Assembly: GCA_019059635.1 (NCBI GenBank)
Contig: JAGVRJ010000004.1
Location: 2,418,001 to 2,482,000, forward strand
Length of the DNA stretch: 64,000 bases
DNA from: Proales similis
Lineage: Eukaryota > Rotifera > Eurotatoria > Ploima > Proalidae
Reading direction: 5' to 3'
Within the stretch, counting starts at the first letter, position 1, and each line of letters begins with the position of its first letter. Made by a program: the position numbers and the translations under genes. Of this stretch, positions 44,633-55,167 are shown one piece after another. The notes beneath the pieces are model-generated. The model did no database searches. It was given only the letters and a program-made list of their open reading frames with translations, and had not been told where the DNA came from.

Positions 44633-45977
44633 ATGAGAAACATACAAATCATTCTCACATTCATCGCATCAGTTGCGATAACAAATATTTTAATTTGCAT
44701 AAAACTTCATCTTAGTTCAAGCGATTTGGCAATCAAGCCAAGAACCGAAATGCTGACCAAGATCGAAAAGAAGTATACTTATGTGCTGTATAACTACTAC
44801 TTTAATGACCGACGCACCTCAGCAATCGAAAATTTCCGTTTCTTTTTATTCTTCGCATATCGGCCGTGTGATCCAAATGTGTTCTATCACATACAACTCA
44901 ACGTTCTTGCAAAACAGATTCATTTGGAAACATTTTTCATTCGAAAAGTCGGCATTGAACTCACAAGACGTTTGTTTGAGTGCTCGATTGATAGTAATCA
45001 TTCGGCTATCAAGCTTCCTTTTAAATTGAACACCCGTATTTCCCAAGACTTGAACCAAAAAGGCAAAGACATCTGTGCGGCCAGCCGTATATTCTTCTCG
45101 GACTACTGGAAACAGGTGGAGGGCCTGTTCTCCTACTTCATCTTCATCAACTCGTCGGTGCGCGGGCCCTTCTTGCCGAACTATTGGCTCCAGCCTTGGT
45201 AAGTGCCCTTCTCACTCACGCCGGCAGACAGCTGCTGCATCTACGCCCCTAGGTGGACCATGTTCACCCAGTTCTTTGAGCGATTCGACCAAACTGTCGC
45301 CGTCGGACCCTTCATCTCGTGCGAAGGACAGATCCACATTCAAAGCTTTGCGCTGGCCGTGGACAGACGCGGCTTGGAGCTGGTCATGCGCGCCTGGCGC
45401 TGTCCCTACTCCGGCGAGATTGAAAAGCAGTGGATTCATCGCACCGAAGTGGTAACGTTTTCTCTGTTCTCGTGCGGCCCTTCTTTTTTCACGCCCGGCA
45501 CAAAAGAAATTCGGCGAGCTGGTATTCCAGGCTGGCTTCGAGATGCGCAACTTCCTGGCCGTCTACAACAATCTGGGCCGATATTCCGACTTGAGAGGCT
45601 GCTTGAGCCACAACCCAACCAAATCGTACCCGGTGCTCACGCCGGACGCCCTCGCCAAGTTGGCCCACAGCGAGTGTCCTCAGATCTTCGGCTGCGGGAA
45701 AGACTACCTGAGAAAGTAGGTGTCACTGAGAGCAGCATCGGCGCGATTCGAGGTCCGCTCTAACGCGCTCTCTTCTAGCGACCTGTTTGTGAATCTGTTC
45801 GAAGTCGTTTGGGTCAAGTACGGCGGCAATGTGGAAGTATCGCAGGAGACGAACAAGTACGTCGAGCTCTACACCGAGCTGGCGTATTTGAGCCTCAGAA
45901 AGGGAAAGTCGCACTACCAAATCGAGCTCGAGCAGAGGCATCAGTGCGATCGTGATTCCTGCGATTATCGCCGATAA
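44633..45977 (+). CDS. RgpF-like putative glycosyltransferase, subfamily A (GT-3)
   Basis: Exons 44633-45198, 45253-45451, 45507-45715 and 45779-45977 give 390 residues. The N-terminus has a membrane helix (about residues 4-23). The lumenal part contains YVLYNYYFNDRR, AIENFRFFLFFAYRP and the FIFINSSVRGPFLPNYW motif. It is only about half identical to GT-1 over the first 150 residues but almost identical afterwards, in exons and introns alike. It starts only 95 nt after the GT-2 stop. Confidence 0.74.
45083..45977. repeat. Near-identical 3' block shared by GT-1 and GT-3, copy 2
   Basis: Partner of 42161-43061. The start of similarity is abrupt, at the sequence encoding ASRIFFSDYW. Confidence 0.9.
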
Positions 45978-46196
45978 TCTGCCAGTTGATCGAAATTCTC
46001 TTTTTTCTTCTGTATCTCGTTTCAAAGAATAAATCTCTTCAAAATTAAATCTTTTTAATTTGCTAGAATTGAGCAACGAGACAATTAGGTTGTGCAACGT
46101 GGTCGTCTTGTTGATTGTGTGTAGAAAGTTATTCAGAAACAACTCAACTACCCTTGTGTAAGAGAGAGACACGTTTATCGAGCAACTTCTAGCAGA

Positions 46197-47745
46197 ATGT
46201 CGTTTAATCAAAACGGAATCGAATCGGCCAAAGCGAATGTGACACAGGCCACAGATGCACAAGTTAAAGCTCAGCTGGATGAGAGTGCCTCGCACGTTCA
46301 AGGCTATGATCTAAATCAAGGCGTCGATTTCGACCGCATATTCGCCTCCTATTTGAATACTGGATTTCAGGCAACGAATTTCGCCAAAGCTGTCGACCAG
46401 ATAAATGAGATGGTAGGTGTTTAGATCAAATAGAATCGACGTCAGATTCCAATTTTTATCCGCATGCAGATTAAGCGAAAGCTGGAGCCGCTACCGGCTG
46501 ATCGAGCCGAATCAATCGTTCGCACCAACTGCACCATATTTCTCAGCTACACGTCGAACATGATTTCCTGTGGCGTTCGTGATTACATTCGCTTTCTTGT
46601 TCAGCACAAGATGGTCAGTTTGCTTGCTTGCGTCCATTCAAATCAAACTGGCTGTTGAAAATTTTCTGCACGTCTAAGGTGGATTGTCTCGTTACAACAG
46701 CGGGCGGCATCGAGGAAGATTTCATCAAATGTATGGCACCAACGTTGGGCGGAGATTTCAATCTGAATGGGTCTAAGCTACGAACCGACGGCATAAATCG
46801 AATCGGCAACTTACTGATACCAAACGACAACTACTGCAAGTTCGAAGATTGGGTCATGCCCATTCTAGATCAATTGGTCGACGAGCAGAACCAGCAAGGC
46901 ACCAACTGGACACCGTCAAAAATAATCAATCGACTCGGAAAAGAAATAAATGACGAGCGCTCGGTTTATTATTGGGCCTACAAGGTAAATATATCGGTTA
47001 GATTGTGATCTGCCTGGAGCGAATTAGTTTTTGCTTCATTTTAGAACTCCATTCCAGTCTACAGTCCAGCGTTGACTGACGGCAGTCTAGGCGACATGAT
47101 GTACTTTCACTCTTACCGCAAGCCAGGCCTGAGAGTAGACATTTTAGAGGGCAAGCGATCCCCACAAGCTCGTCTAAATGTCCGGCTAGTCTTAATTTTA
47201 CGGGCTCGTTTTAGATCTGCGAGAATTGAACAATTTGGCGGTGCGCTCGGCTAACACTGGTCTCATAATTCTAGGCGGTAGGTAAACAACTTAAATTCGA
47301 CCTGAGCCGATCGATAACACGAATAAATCAGGTGGTCTCATCAAACACCACGTGCTGAACGCCAATCTCATGGTGAGCTGACGTCTGAAAAAGAATAATT
47401 TTCCGCTTTTTCATTAAGCAAAATTTGCAGCGAAACGGTGCCGACTATTCGGTGTTTGTAAACACAGCCTCCGAGTTTGACGGGTATTAAGAGATCAACG
47501 AAAAAATTTAAGCCACAAAAAAATGCAAAAAATCTCAGAAGTGACGCAGGAGCCAGCCCGGACGAAGCAGTTTCATGGGGGAAAATAAAGCGCGAGGCCA
47601 GACCGGTCAAGGTGAGAATCGTTTCCAGCTAATTTCAGTGCAGTTTTTATTTATCTTTAATCAGGTGTTCGCCGACGCCTCTCTCGTTTTCCCGCTTCTG
47701 GTCAGCCAGACTTTTGCTAAACATTTCCCAATAAAGCAAAAGTAA
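46197..47745 (+). CDS. DHPS: Deoxyhypusine synthase
   Basis: Transfers the aminobutyl group of spermidine to one lysine of eIF5A, the first step of hypusine formation. Nine exons join in frame: 46197-46412, 46470-46613, 46679-46984, 47045-47150, 47215-47277, 47332-47372, 47431-47483, 47539-47611 and 47665-47745, giving 360 residues (human 369). Family motifs include [24 protein letters not shown] followed by the [12 protein letters not shown] region, [18 protein letters not shown], and [10 protein letters not shown] with the catalytic lysine. The intron at 47151-47214 starts with GC instead of GT; it is the only reading that restores the conserved RVDI-x-ED sequence. The gene is intron-rich compared with the intronless conserved genes in the window. 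Confidence 0.95.
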
Positions 47746-47820
47746 AAGAACAGGGAACGGAATCGATTGAGAAATTAAAAACTTCTTTAAATGATATAGT
47801 TCTTGGAGTCAATCTTATAA

Positions 47821-48777
47821 TCAGGGACAAATTTGCGAGTCCACGAAATCGCTGACCATCTCAGCTTTGACCAAGAGACCGAAGTTGTAGGCACCGTCCG
47901 AAGCAATTTTCTCTGGGCCGTCTCTGATCGCATGCTCCTGAAAAAAAACTTTTATTGGAAAAAAGACAACCAGGCCTGCGGGACGACGGCCAATACTTTC
48001 AGAAAAGATCGAATGAGTGCCTCTGCGCCTTTAACTTTGTTAATGGCCAAACGACGGCCGAACGTCACCACGCTAAATGGTTGTGAATCGGGCAGCAAGA
48101 CAAATGGGCTAATAATATGCCGACGTAAGCAGGCTCGTGCGATTGATTTAAACAGATTTATCTCGCTCTGGTCAGCGCAAGGGTTGAAGATGAAAACGGC
48201 TGTGCCGTGCTCAAGCGAATGCACCCAGCGTTGTGGAGGCTTTTGCATTCATGATTCAAAACAGGAATGAATCGAAAATTGAAAATCAATTTACCATGAA
48301 CAGATATTCGCCATAAGTCGACCAGACAGGTCGATGAGGTCCGCTTGTGGGCACAGCTTGTTCATAATTTATCTCCTGATCCAGACACACATGCATGGGC
48401 TATGAATGGGTCGGAAAAGCGGTTAGGAAAACAAGCATCGATTCAATATTGAGATGACTATCACTTCAATCAACGCGTCTTGGACTTGGTTCGAGACCAG
48501 TTGGTCCGGAATGTCTAATCTGTTGGGCAGCTGACATTCGTAGAAGGTCGAGTTGATTAGATTGTCGTATCCGTTCCAATCGATTCCTATTCCGTTTATG
48601 GCGTCTTTGAAACGAACTCTCGAGCAAATAATGAGAATTGAGAGGTGGCTTGAATATTGATTGAATACCGTCACAATTATTTATGGGCACTTGGCTATGC
48701 GAGTGAACGTGAGGCTTCGACTCGCCCAGTCCGTGGGTAAGAATGAGCAAAGTGACAAGCTTTTGCGCAAAAGACAT
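47821..48777 (-). CDS. TP53I13 / DUF3105-like secreted or membrane protein
   Basis: Begins with a signal-peptide-like segment (MSFAQKLVTLLILTHGLG) and a His-rich stretch. Later exons contain a Trp/Gly/Tyr-rich segment with conserved cysteine, GPHRPVWSTYGEYLFM, PPQRWVHSLEHGTAVFIF with the paired HSLEHG motif, NPCAD and VVTFGRRL. These match the DUF3105 family and vertebrate TP53I13 (p53-inducible protein 13). The final exon ends at TGA 47821-47823. Five or so exons. Unlike TP53I13, no clear C-terminal membrane helix is seen, so the product may be secreted. The biochemical role of the family is not known. It converges on DHPS, with only 75 nt between stop codons. Confidence 0.75.
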
Positions 48778-49046
48778 GGCCTTATCAACATTTATTTTGA
48801 ATTATTAAAGAGACAAGCGCTGGTCGCTTATAAAAGGCTATTTCTTATTAAAATTTGACGACGAAGCACCCTTTTTTGAATAATATTGTAGAGCAGATGT
48901 TACTTTTTGGCGAAAACAAAGCTAATATCTCTCGTCTAAAAGCATTGTTGCCTCCTGTTGCAGTCTTTGGAATTGAAAAAAGCGATAATTGATTTGAATT
49001 GAGTTTTATTTGCATTTGACTTTGAAGAAGTTTTATTTTGATTGAT

Positions 49047-50393
49047 TTAAGCAATCAAATGGGCAAGAAAGATGCCGAAAAAAGTTAACTGTATACGATT
49101 AGAAAGGCTATTCGGAACAAGACAAGAGTTAGATGCCGAGGACTTTGAGTAGGCACTCGCAAAGTGTCCGACACTTTGATGTTCGAGCAGAGGCACCTCT
49201 TGTTGGATCTGATTGAACTGGCCAAAAGAAGCGGCCAGCTCGTCCGATAAGTAATATTCAGGCGGATATTTTAGCCTGAGCGTCGAATGAGCCACTATTC
49301 CGTTGAGTATAGTCAACGAGCTTGACGGGTACTGGGCTTTTTCAAGACTCTCGTGTAAAACCCTCACCCTCTGGGCGGGCACAGGTATACGCACAAGCTT
49401 GAGAACAACCGCCTCGGCCACCTTGTACACAGTTCTAACGCAGGCGCTTTTCAACACGCTCGCCTTGACACCCTGCTCGTAGTCGATCCAAAATAGATGG
49501 CTGTGGTCGTAAATCGCGCTCATTATGGCGTTCAATGCATTTGCCCTTAATAGCGAAGGCTCGCTCTTGTAGGCAATTTCCAGACTAGCCAGTGTTAGAT
49601 TATTGTGTGCAAACTTGAGCTTGTAAATTTGGTCGTAGACAAAATCGTTCATGAAGAGAGCTCTCTCTTCGGCAGAAAACCTAATGCCCATCAGTCTGCC
49701 GAAGCGAAGCGGGCCAACATTGGTCAGCTCTGTTTGAAAGTAGTCGACACAGCTACCGTTCAATGGAGAGCATAGGCTCAGACTTGTGTTGGTGCTTATG
49801 AAAAACTTGTACTGTGATTGGTCGACAACTGCAATATAGTAGTAGCCATCGTTTTGATAAAACTCTTGGCTCACTTGCCTCAGCTCTAGGCTTTTAGAGT
49901 TGCTTTTTGGCTCATGCAAATCGATAACTCGAAGCTCGAATAGGCTTTTTAATTTGTCGAATTTGAATATAAACAGCTTATGCATGAACAGGTCCATACT
50001 GAGCATGTTTGACGCAGTTTCAGATTCAAATTTTCTATCCAGCAAATACCAGTCAGCTGCTAGATCGGCCCATTCACTTGGCGTATAGACAGATCCGCTT
50101 GGATCGTAGCGAAGTTCGCATAAAATCGAGTCCGAATTCGTTTGGTTTGACGCAATGAAAAATATTGATTTCGTTCTACTGTAATAGACGGCGTCTAGAA
50201 GACGCAATTGAGAAGTTCTCGATCGAAGAACTACGTGCAAATAGTCTTTTTCATATCCCATCTCTTTTGGGTAAACAAGCGCCAGTGATTCGGAAGTGGC
50301 CATCAACAATGCCGGCGCTTGGATCAACTTGGACGCGTCGATAAAGCTCTTGAGTAAAATAATGACAGACAATATCGATGAAGAGATCCTCAT
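49047..50393 (-). CDS. Secreted, possibly GPI-anchored protein of unknown function
   Basis: 448 residues in one exon when started at ATG 50393, chosen because MRISSSILSVIILLKSF is a good signal peptide. The frame extends upstream to 50522 but would add a second hydrophobic segment. The body has repeating short strands with I-F-F, Y-Y-I and L-F-W-I-D-Y motifs that suggest a beta-propeller of the LDL-receptor YWTD type, though no unmistakable YWTD is present. Two internal Cys pairs are visible. The extreme C-terminus is a hydrophobic tail (LTFFGIFLAHLIA) after a Ser/Asn-rich stretch, as in GPI-anchored proteins. I do not recognise the family. Confidence 0.6.
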   Translation of the reverse strand: MRISSSILSVIILLKSFIDASKLIQAPALLMATSESLALVYPKEMGYEKDYLHVVLRSRTSQLRLLDAVYYSRTKSIFFIASNQTNSDSILCELRYDPSGSVYTPSEWADLAADWYLLDRKFESETASNMLSMDLFMHKLFIFKFDKLKSLFELRVIDLHEPKSNSKSLELRQVSQEFYQNDGYYYIAVVDQSQYKFFISTNTSLSLCSPLNGSCVDYFQTELTNVGPLRFGRLMGIRFSAEERALFMNDFVYDQIYKLKFAHNNLTLASLEIAYKSEPSLLRANALNAIMSAIYDHSHLFWIDYEQGVKASVLKSACVRTVYKVAEAVVLKLVRIPVPAQRVRVLHESLEKAQYPSSSLTILNGIVAHSTLRLKYPPEYYLSDELAASFGQFNQIQQEVPLLEHQSVGHFASAYSKSSASNSCLVPNSLSNRIQLTFFGIFLAHLIA

Positions 50394-51404
50394 TTTGAAT
50401 CGTAGAACAGAAGATATCAGTGAGTACAATACAAACGCGCCAGCAAATGGAACCGGCACAATGATTGCAGTCGAATAGGCACGGCTCGGTATTTTTGGCT
50501 TTATCAGTGTTTCAATTAACATTTAAATGTTCGAATAGGCAGTCTAGCGGAACGCTGAACGCGCCGATAGAATCGGTGCCAAGAAACACTTGACGCCCAT
50601 TATCTTTCCTTTGAATAAATATGCGAACAAGGGTGAAGGGTTAATTAACGCTGACCGCGCATCTGCTGTGTGCACTTGAATGTTTCATGTGCGGGGACCA
50701 ATCGGCTTTCGTCTAGCAATTTGATGCTTTCTTCTCAACAAACGCTTTCCTCCAACCTAATGCATCAATTGGCCAGCTCAATCACCAGCCACATTTCACG
50801 CTTCACATAGCACGCCGCGCACTCATAGTCGACAGATGTTTTTGGACTGGGAGATGCGCCACACAGTGATGAATTTCTCGTCTTATCAATTGAGCACAGT
50901 TCTCAAAACCTCTCTTAAAAACACGCTGAATAATTAGCGGAGCGTGAAGAAACACAACGACAAAAATCTGAAAGTTCTTTTCCCCATTCTGCAAATCGTG
51001 CAATTATATTATGGAAACCATTAGCGAATATTTTGATGAATAATGGCCTAAGCGGAACAAAGAAATTTTTAAACGGTGCTACATAAGTAATATTTTTTAG
51101 AGAATAATATAAATAAACTTAAACAATCAACATCGAGAACAAGCGTAAAGCTATAACCCATAGCCCCAAACCTTAATCTTGAAACAATTGCCGACTCTAC
51201 CAAGTCATTGATTGAAATACTAAGCATAATGAACTGTATTTTAGAGCACTATGCGATGCATTAAAGGAAAAGTGAGCTGAATCAAATTGAAGCAAAAAGG
51301 CCGCTAAAATATATAATCATTTTCAAATACTTTCTGAATGTACTTTTAATAGAGCATTACCCTTATCCACCTGTTATTTAAAGAGTTTGGGTTTGTTTAA
51401 AAAA
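50394..51404. other. Upstream region of GT-4, duplicated upstream of GT-5
   Basis: Non-coding. Bases from 50700 to about 51385 recur at 52551-53240 with modest divergence. The element around 50818-50860 is also recognisable upstream of GT-2 near 43211, so it predates the last duplication. A TATTTAAAG at 51375-51383 is a TATA-like candidate for GT-4. Confidence 0.75.
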
Positions 51405-52433
51405 ATGTTGCGCCTAAACAAAATCTTCAACTTAGTCATCGGCATCCTCACACTGGTGATAATATTCAGCTGGAGCGAACAATCCTCGAATGATGGCCAA
51501 ACTTGTAAAAACCGAAATACGGAACAATTCAGTCGTTACTCTAGAGAAATTTGCAGCAAATGCGCTGATGATGTTATCCCTTCTACAAGCAAAATTTATA
51601 CAAAAAGCAAAAAAGTGCTTGTGCTGTATGCGTACTTTGAAAAGAACACGGCCTACGTGAGAACCCTGGAGATGTTCGTAAGGCACGGCATTGAGCAAAG
51701 AGAGGACACTGACTTTGTTATAATCGTGCAAGGCGCCAAAGTCAGCGTTCCTCTGCCCAAGTATACAAACGTCCGCGTTATTAAACGGCCCAACAACTGC
51801 TTTGACATGGGCGCCTTCGCTGAGGCAATCAAGATCCTTGGTGGAATGAACGCCCTCAAACGATATGGATCGGTGATCTTCCTCAACCCGAGCGCGGTCG
51901 GGCCCATTCTGCCCAAGTACTGGCCAAGAGACCGCTTCTGGACCAGAGTGTTCACCGACAGGCTTAGAGGAGACGTCCACCAGGTCGGCACATCGCTCGT
52001 CTGTCTAAATGAGCCAAGCATCAGTGAAGTTGGTCCTCGATTGGAAGGCTTTGCAATGGCCGCCACGTCATATGGAGTGTCACGCGTCCTAAACCGGGCT
52101 TTGAGATGTTTTGGAAGTAAATACCACGCGGTCATACAAGGAGAATACGGATTTTCGCGCCAAATTCTGGCACATGGACTCAACCTCGATACTTTGCTTT
52201 CCAAGTACATAGACATTGAGTGGAGAGATGTGAGAAACTGGGACTGCAACAAAAATGTGCATCCGAGCCGTTTCTTGTCTTATGAGCCAAACATGAGCAT
52301 TCATCCATTGGAGGTGGTATTTCACAAGCCGATCTTTTGTCTGGAAGACGGTAGCTGCCTGCCGCCTATCAACAAGAAACAGGTTTGGAATTATGTCAAA
52401 TGGGCTGATTTGAGAAATAGCACGAGCGTTTGA
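51405..52433 (+). CDS. RgpF-like putative glycosyltransferase, subfamily B (GT-4)
   Basis: A single-exon 342-residue type II membrane protein. The start is ATG 51405, aligned with GT-2 and GT-5; an in-frame TTG at 51387 is not the start. The helix LVIGILTLVIIFSW is followed by a variable, Cys-containing stem. The catalytic-type region (VLVLYAYFEKN, RPNNCFDMGAF, VIFLNPSAVGPILPKYW) is nearly identical to the other two copies. GNWDCNKN-like differences from GT-5 are few after residue 200, making GT-4 and GT-5 the closest pair. A glycosyltransferase role is inferred from the RgpF-like motifs. Confidence 0.74.
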   Translation: MLRLNKIFNLVIGILTLVIIFSWSEQSSNDGQTCKNRNTEQFSRYSREICSKCADDVIPSTSKIYTKSKKVLVLYAYFEKNTAYVRTLEMFVRHGIEQREDTDFVIIVQGAKVSVPLPKYTNVRVIKRPNNCFDMGAFAEAIKILGGMNALKRYGSVIFLNPSAVGPILPKYWPRDRFWTRVFTDRLRGDVHQVGTSLVCLNEPSISEVGPRLEGFAMAATSYGVSRVLNRALRCFGSKYHAVIQGEYGFSRQILAHGLNLDTLLSKYIDIEWRDVRNWDCNKNVHPSRFLSYEPNMSIHPLEVVFHKPIFCLEDGSCLPPINKKQVWNYVKWADLRNSTSV

Positions 52434-52550
52434 TAACAAAATTTCAACTTTTTTGTATGGTTTAATTATTCTGTTAGAATTAGCATATTTTTTGGTGGCA
52501 ATAGAGAGCTGCCTGACTGATGCAGAACTGTGGAATATTTCGTATACGGC

Positions 52551-53240
52551 AATCGGCTTTCGTCTAGCAATTTGATGCTTTCTTCTCAACAAACGCTTTC
52601 CTCCAACCTAATGCATCAATTGGCCAGCTCAATCACCAGCCACATTTCACGCTTTACATAGCACGCCGCGCACTCATAGTCGACAGATGTTTTTGGACTG
52701 GGAGATGCGCCACACAGTGATGAATTTCTCGTCTTATCAATTGAGCACAGTTCTCAAAACCTCTCTTAAAAACACGCTGAATAATTAGCGGAGCGTGAAG
52801 AAACACAACGACAAAAATCTGAAAGTTCTTATCCCCTTTCTGCAAATCGTGCAATTATATTATGGAAAAATAAGCGAATATTTTCATGAATAATGGCTTA
52901 AGGAGAACAAGAATATTGTAACGGTGCTACATAAGTAATATTTTTTAGAGAATAATATAAATTGACTCAAACAATAACAAAGAGACCAAGCAAAAAAACT
53001 ATAACCTATAGCTCCAAACCATAATCTTGTAACAATTTCTGAGTCTATGAAGTCATTGATTGAACTAATTACTTAGCATAATGAACTGTATTTGAAAGCA
53101 CTATGTGAGGCATTATGGAAATGGGGTTGAATAAAAATGAAGCTTAAAAGCTCGCTAAAATATAGAATTAACTTCAGAAATTTTCTGAATCTACTTTTAA
53201 CTGGGCATTACTCTTATCGACCTGTTATTTCATGAGTTTG
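52551..53240. repeat. Duplicate of the GT-4 upstream region
   Basis: Matches 50700 to about 51385. It runs up to the point where the GT-4 start codon would be, and similarity stops there. The TATA-like TATTTAAAG is TATTTCATG here. Confidence 0.85.
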
Positions 53241-53682
53241 GGTTTGTTTATGCAAAATGTTGCGTTGGCAACCTGGTCTGTGGTGAGCGAAAAACCCAAT
53301 TGCATATCGGGAGTGACCAAACCGCGGCAAAGACTAAAATATGACTCATCTCATACTAGTATTTTTCTTCTCTCCTTTCTTCAGTATAGCGGTTGTTTGT
53401 ATTGTTGTACCCATTTAGAAACCTTACGTTAGTTCTTTTGAGCTCCCTGATTTTTTTCTAAGGATGAGTCTATGGGAGGGTCGGCCGGCCGGTTCGCGTG
53501 ATTCCCAATATATATTTATCCGAATGTGCGAGTGGGCTTAGAAAGTCAATAAATAAGATTTTTCCAAGCAGCTTTCGTGTGTTTACTGCAATCCACTGCG
53601 CGAGTGCAGTAGAAGGATTTATACTCCCTGTTCTGCAAATCGGGCCCTTTTATTTTGAAACATGTCAATTTTGCCTCATTTT
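53241..53682. other. 440-bp unique insert within duplicated upstream sequence
   Basis: Lies between a GT-4-like upstream block and a GT-2-like proximal block, and matches neither. It contains a pyrimidine-rich tract and a GGCCGGCCGG stretch near 53490. No open frame or terminal repeats were recognised. Confidence 0.6.
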
Positions 53683-53891
53683 AACAAGCTTGGTTAAGCA
53701 ATGCGAACAAAAGGACATAGTAATTAAATAATAGATGGACTCGCTCCAATTGTTTTATGACAAATGGCTAGGAGTTGGTCAAAAAATGAATTAATAATCA
53801 AGTCGAGTCGAATTATTTTGTAGATCAAAGCTTCAATCATGCATTGAAAAGTAAGCCAAGGCCTGATTCGATGAGGATATGATAAAATAGA
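53683..53891. repeat. Duplicate of the GT-2 proximal upstream region
   Basis: Matches 43300-43509, including GGACTCGCTCCAATTG. The GT-2 TATAAAAG is altered to CATTGAAAAG. Confidence 0.85.
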
Positions 53892-54920
53892 ATGCGGCGT
53901 CTTGATAAGCTCCTCAACTTAACCATCGGCATCCTCACACTGGTGATTATATTCAGCTGGAATGAACGATTTTCGAATGATGACCAAACTTGTAAAAACC
54001 AATATACGGAGCGATTCAGTCGTTACTCCAGCGAAATTTGTCACGAATGCTCTCAAAAAATTAACCCTTTTTGGAGCAAGAATAATGCAGCAAGAAAAAA
54101 AGTGCTTGTGCTGTATGCGTACATCGAAAAGAATACGGCCTACGTGAGAACCCTGGAGATGTTCGTAAGGCACGGCATTGAGCAAAGAGAGGACACTGAC
54201 TTTGTTATAATCGTGCAAGGCGCCAAAGTCAGCGTTCCTCTGCCCAAGTATACAAACGTCCGCGTTATTAAACGGCCCAACAACTGCTTTGACATGGGCG
54301 CCTTCGCTGAGGCAATCAAGATCCTTGGTGGAATGGACGCCCTCAAACGATACGGATCGGTGATCTTCCTCAACCCGAGCGCGGTCGGGCCCATTCTGCC
54401 CAAGTACTGGCCAAGAGACCGCTTCTGGACCAGAGTGTTCACCGACAGGCTTAGAGGAGACGTCCACCAGGTCGGCACATCGCTCGTTTGTATAAATGAG
54501 CCAAGCTTCAGTGAAGTTGGTCCTCGATTGGAAGGCTTTGCAATGGCCGCCACGTCATATGGAGTGTCACGCGTCCTAAACCGGGCGTTGAGATGTTTTG
54601 AAAGTAAATTCGACGTGGTTATAAAAGGAGAATACGGATTTTCTCGTCAAATTCTGGCACATGGACTCAACCTCGATACTTTGCTTTCCAAGTACATAGA
54701 CATTGAGTGGAGAGATGTGAGAAACTGGGGCTGCAACAAAAATGTGCATCCGAGCCGTTTCTTGTCTTATGAGCCAAGCATGAGCATTCATCCATTGGAG
54801 GTGGTATTTCACAAGCCGATCTTTTGTCTGGAAGACGGTAGCTGCCTGCCGCCTATCAACAAGAAACAGGTTTGGAATTATGTCAAATGGGCTGATTTGA
54901 GAAATAGCACGAGCGTTTGA
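53892..54920 (+). CDS. RgpF-like putative glycosyltransferase, subfamily B (GT-5)
   Basis: A single-exon 342-residue paralogue of GT-2 and GT-4, with the same membrane anchor (LTIGILTLVIIFSW) and the motifs RPNNCFDMGAF and VIFLNPSAVGPILPKYW intact. The coding body is closest to GT-4, but the N-terminal signature MRRLDKLLN and the proximal upstream DNA are closest to GT-2, so the locus is a mosaic. The frame is undamaged, yet both TATA-like elements seen at the source loci are disrupted here. Confidence 0.74.
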   Translation: MRRLDKLLNLTIGILTLVIIFSWNERFSNDDQTCKNQYTERFSRYSSEICHECSQKINPFWSKNNAARKKVLVLYAYIEKNTAYVRTLEMFVRHGIEQREDTDFVIIVQGAKVSVPLPKYTNVRVIKRPNNCFDMGAFAEAIKILGGMDALKRYGSVIFLNPSAVGPILPKYWPRDRFWTRVFTDRLRGDVHQVGTSLVCINEPSFSEVGPRLEGFAMAATSYGVSRVLNRALRCFESKFDVVIKGEYGFSRQILAHGLNLDTLLSKYIDIEWRDVRNWGCNKNVHPSRFLSYEPSMSIHPLEVVFHKPIFCLEDGSCLPPINKKQVWNYVKWADLRNSTSV

Positions 54921-55167
54921 TAACAATTTCAACTTTTCAAAATGGTTTAGTTATTCTGTTAGAATTAGCAATTTTTTTGTTGGCAATAGAGAACCGGCCG
55001 ACCGACTCTGCAACCTATTTTATTCATTAGTTCGCATTTGGTTTCTACATCCATTTAACTCGCTTTGGCTAATACAAATATATTTATTTTTGATCAGATT
55101 TTCATTTAGACACTGACTTGGGCTGATTAGGCGCCTCTTATAGAGTGCCAAAATAGGGGTTATTAGG

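Noticed and set aside
53232-53432. 66-residue frame upstream of GT-5
   Set aside because: Its start is a decayed copy of the GT-4 leader and it then runs into unmatched sequence. No conserved motif.
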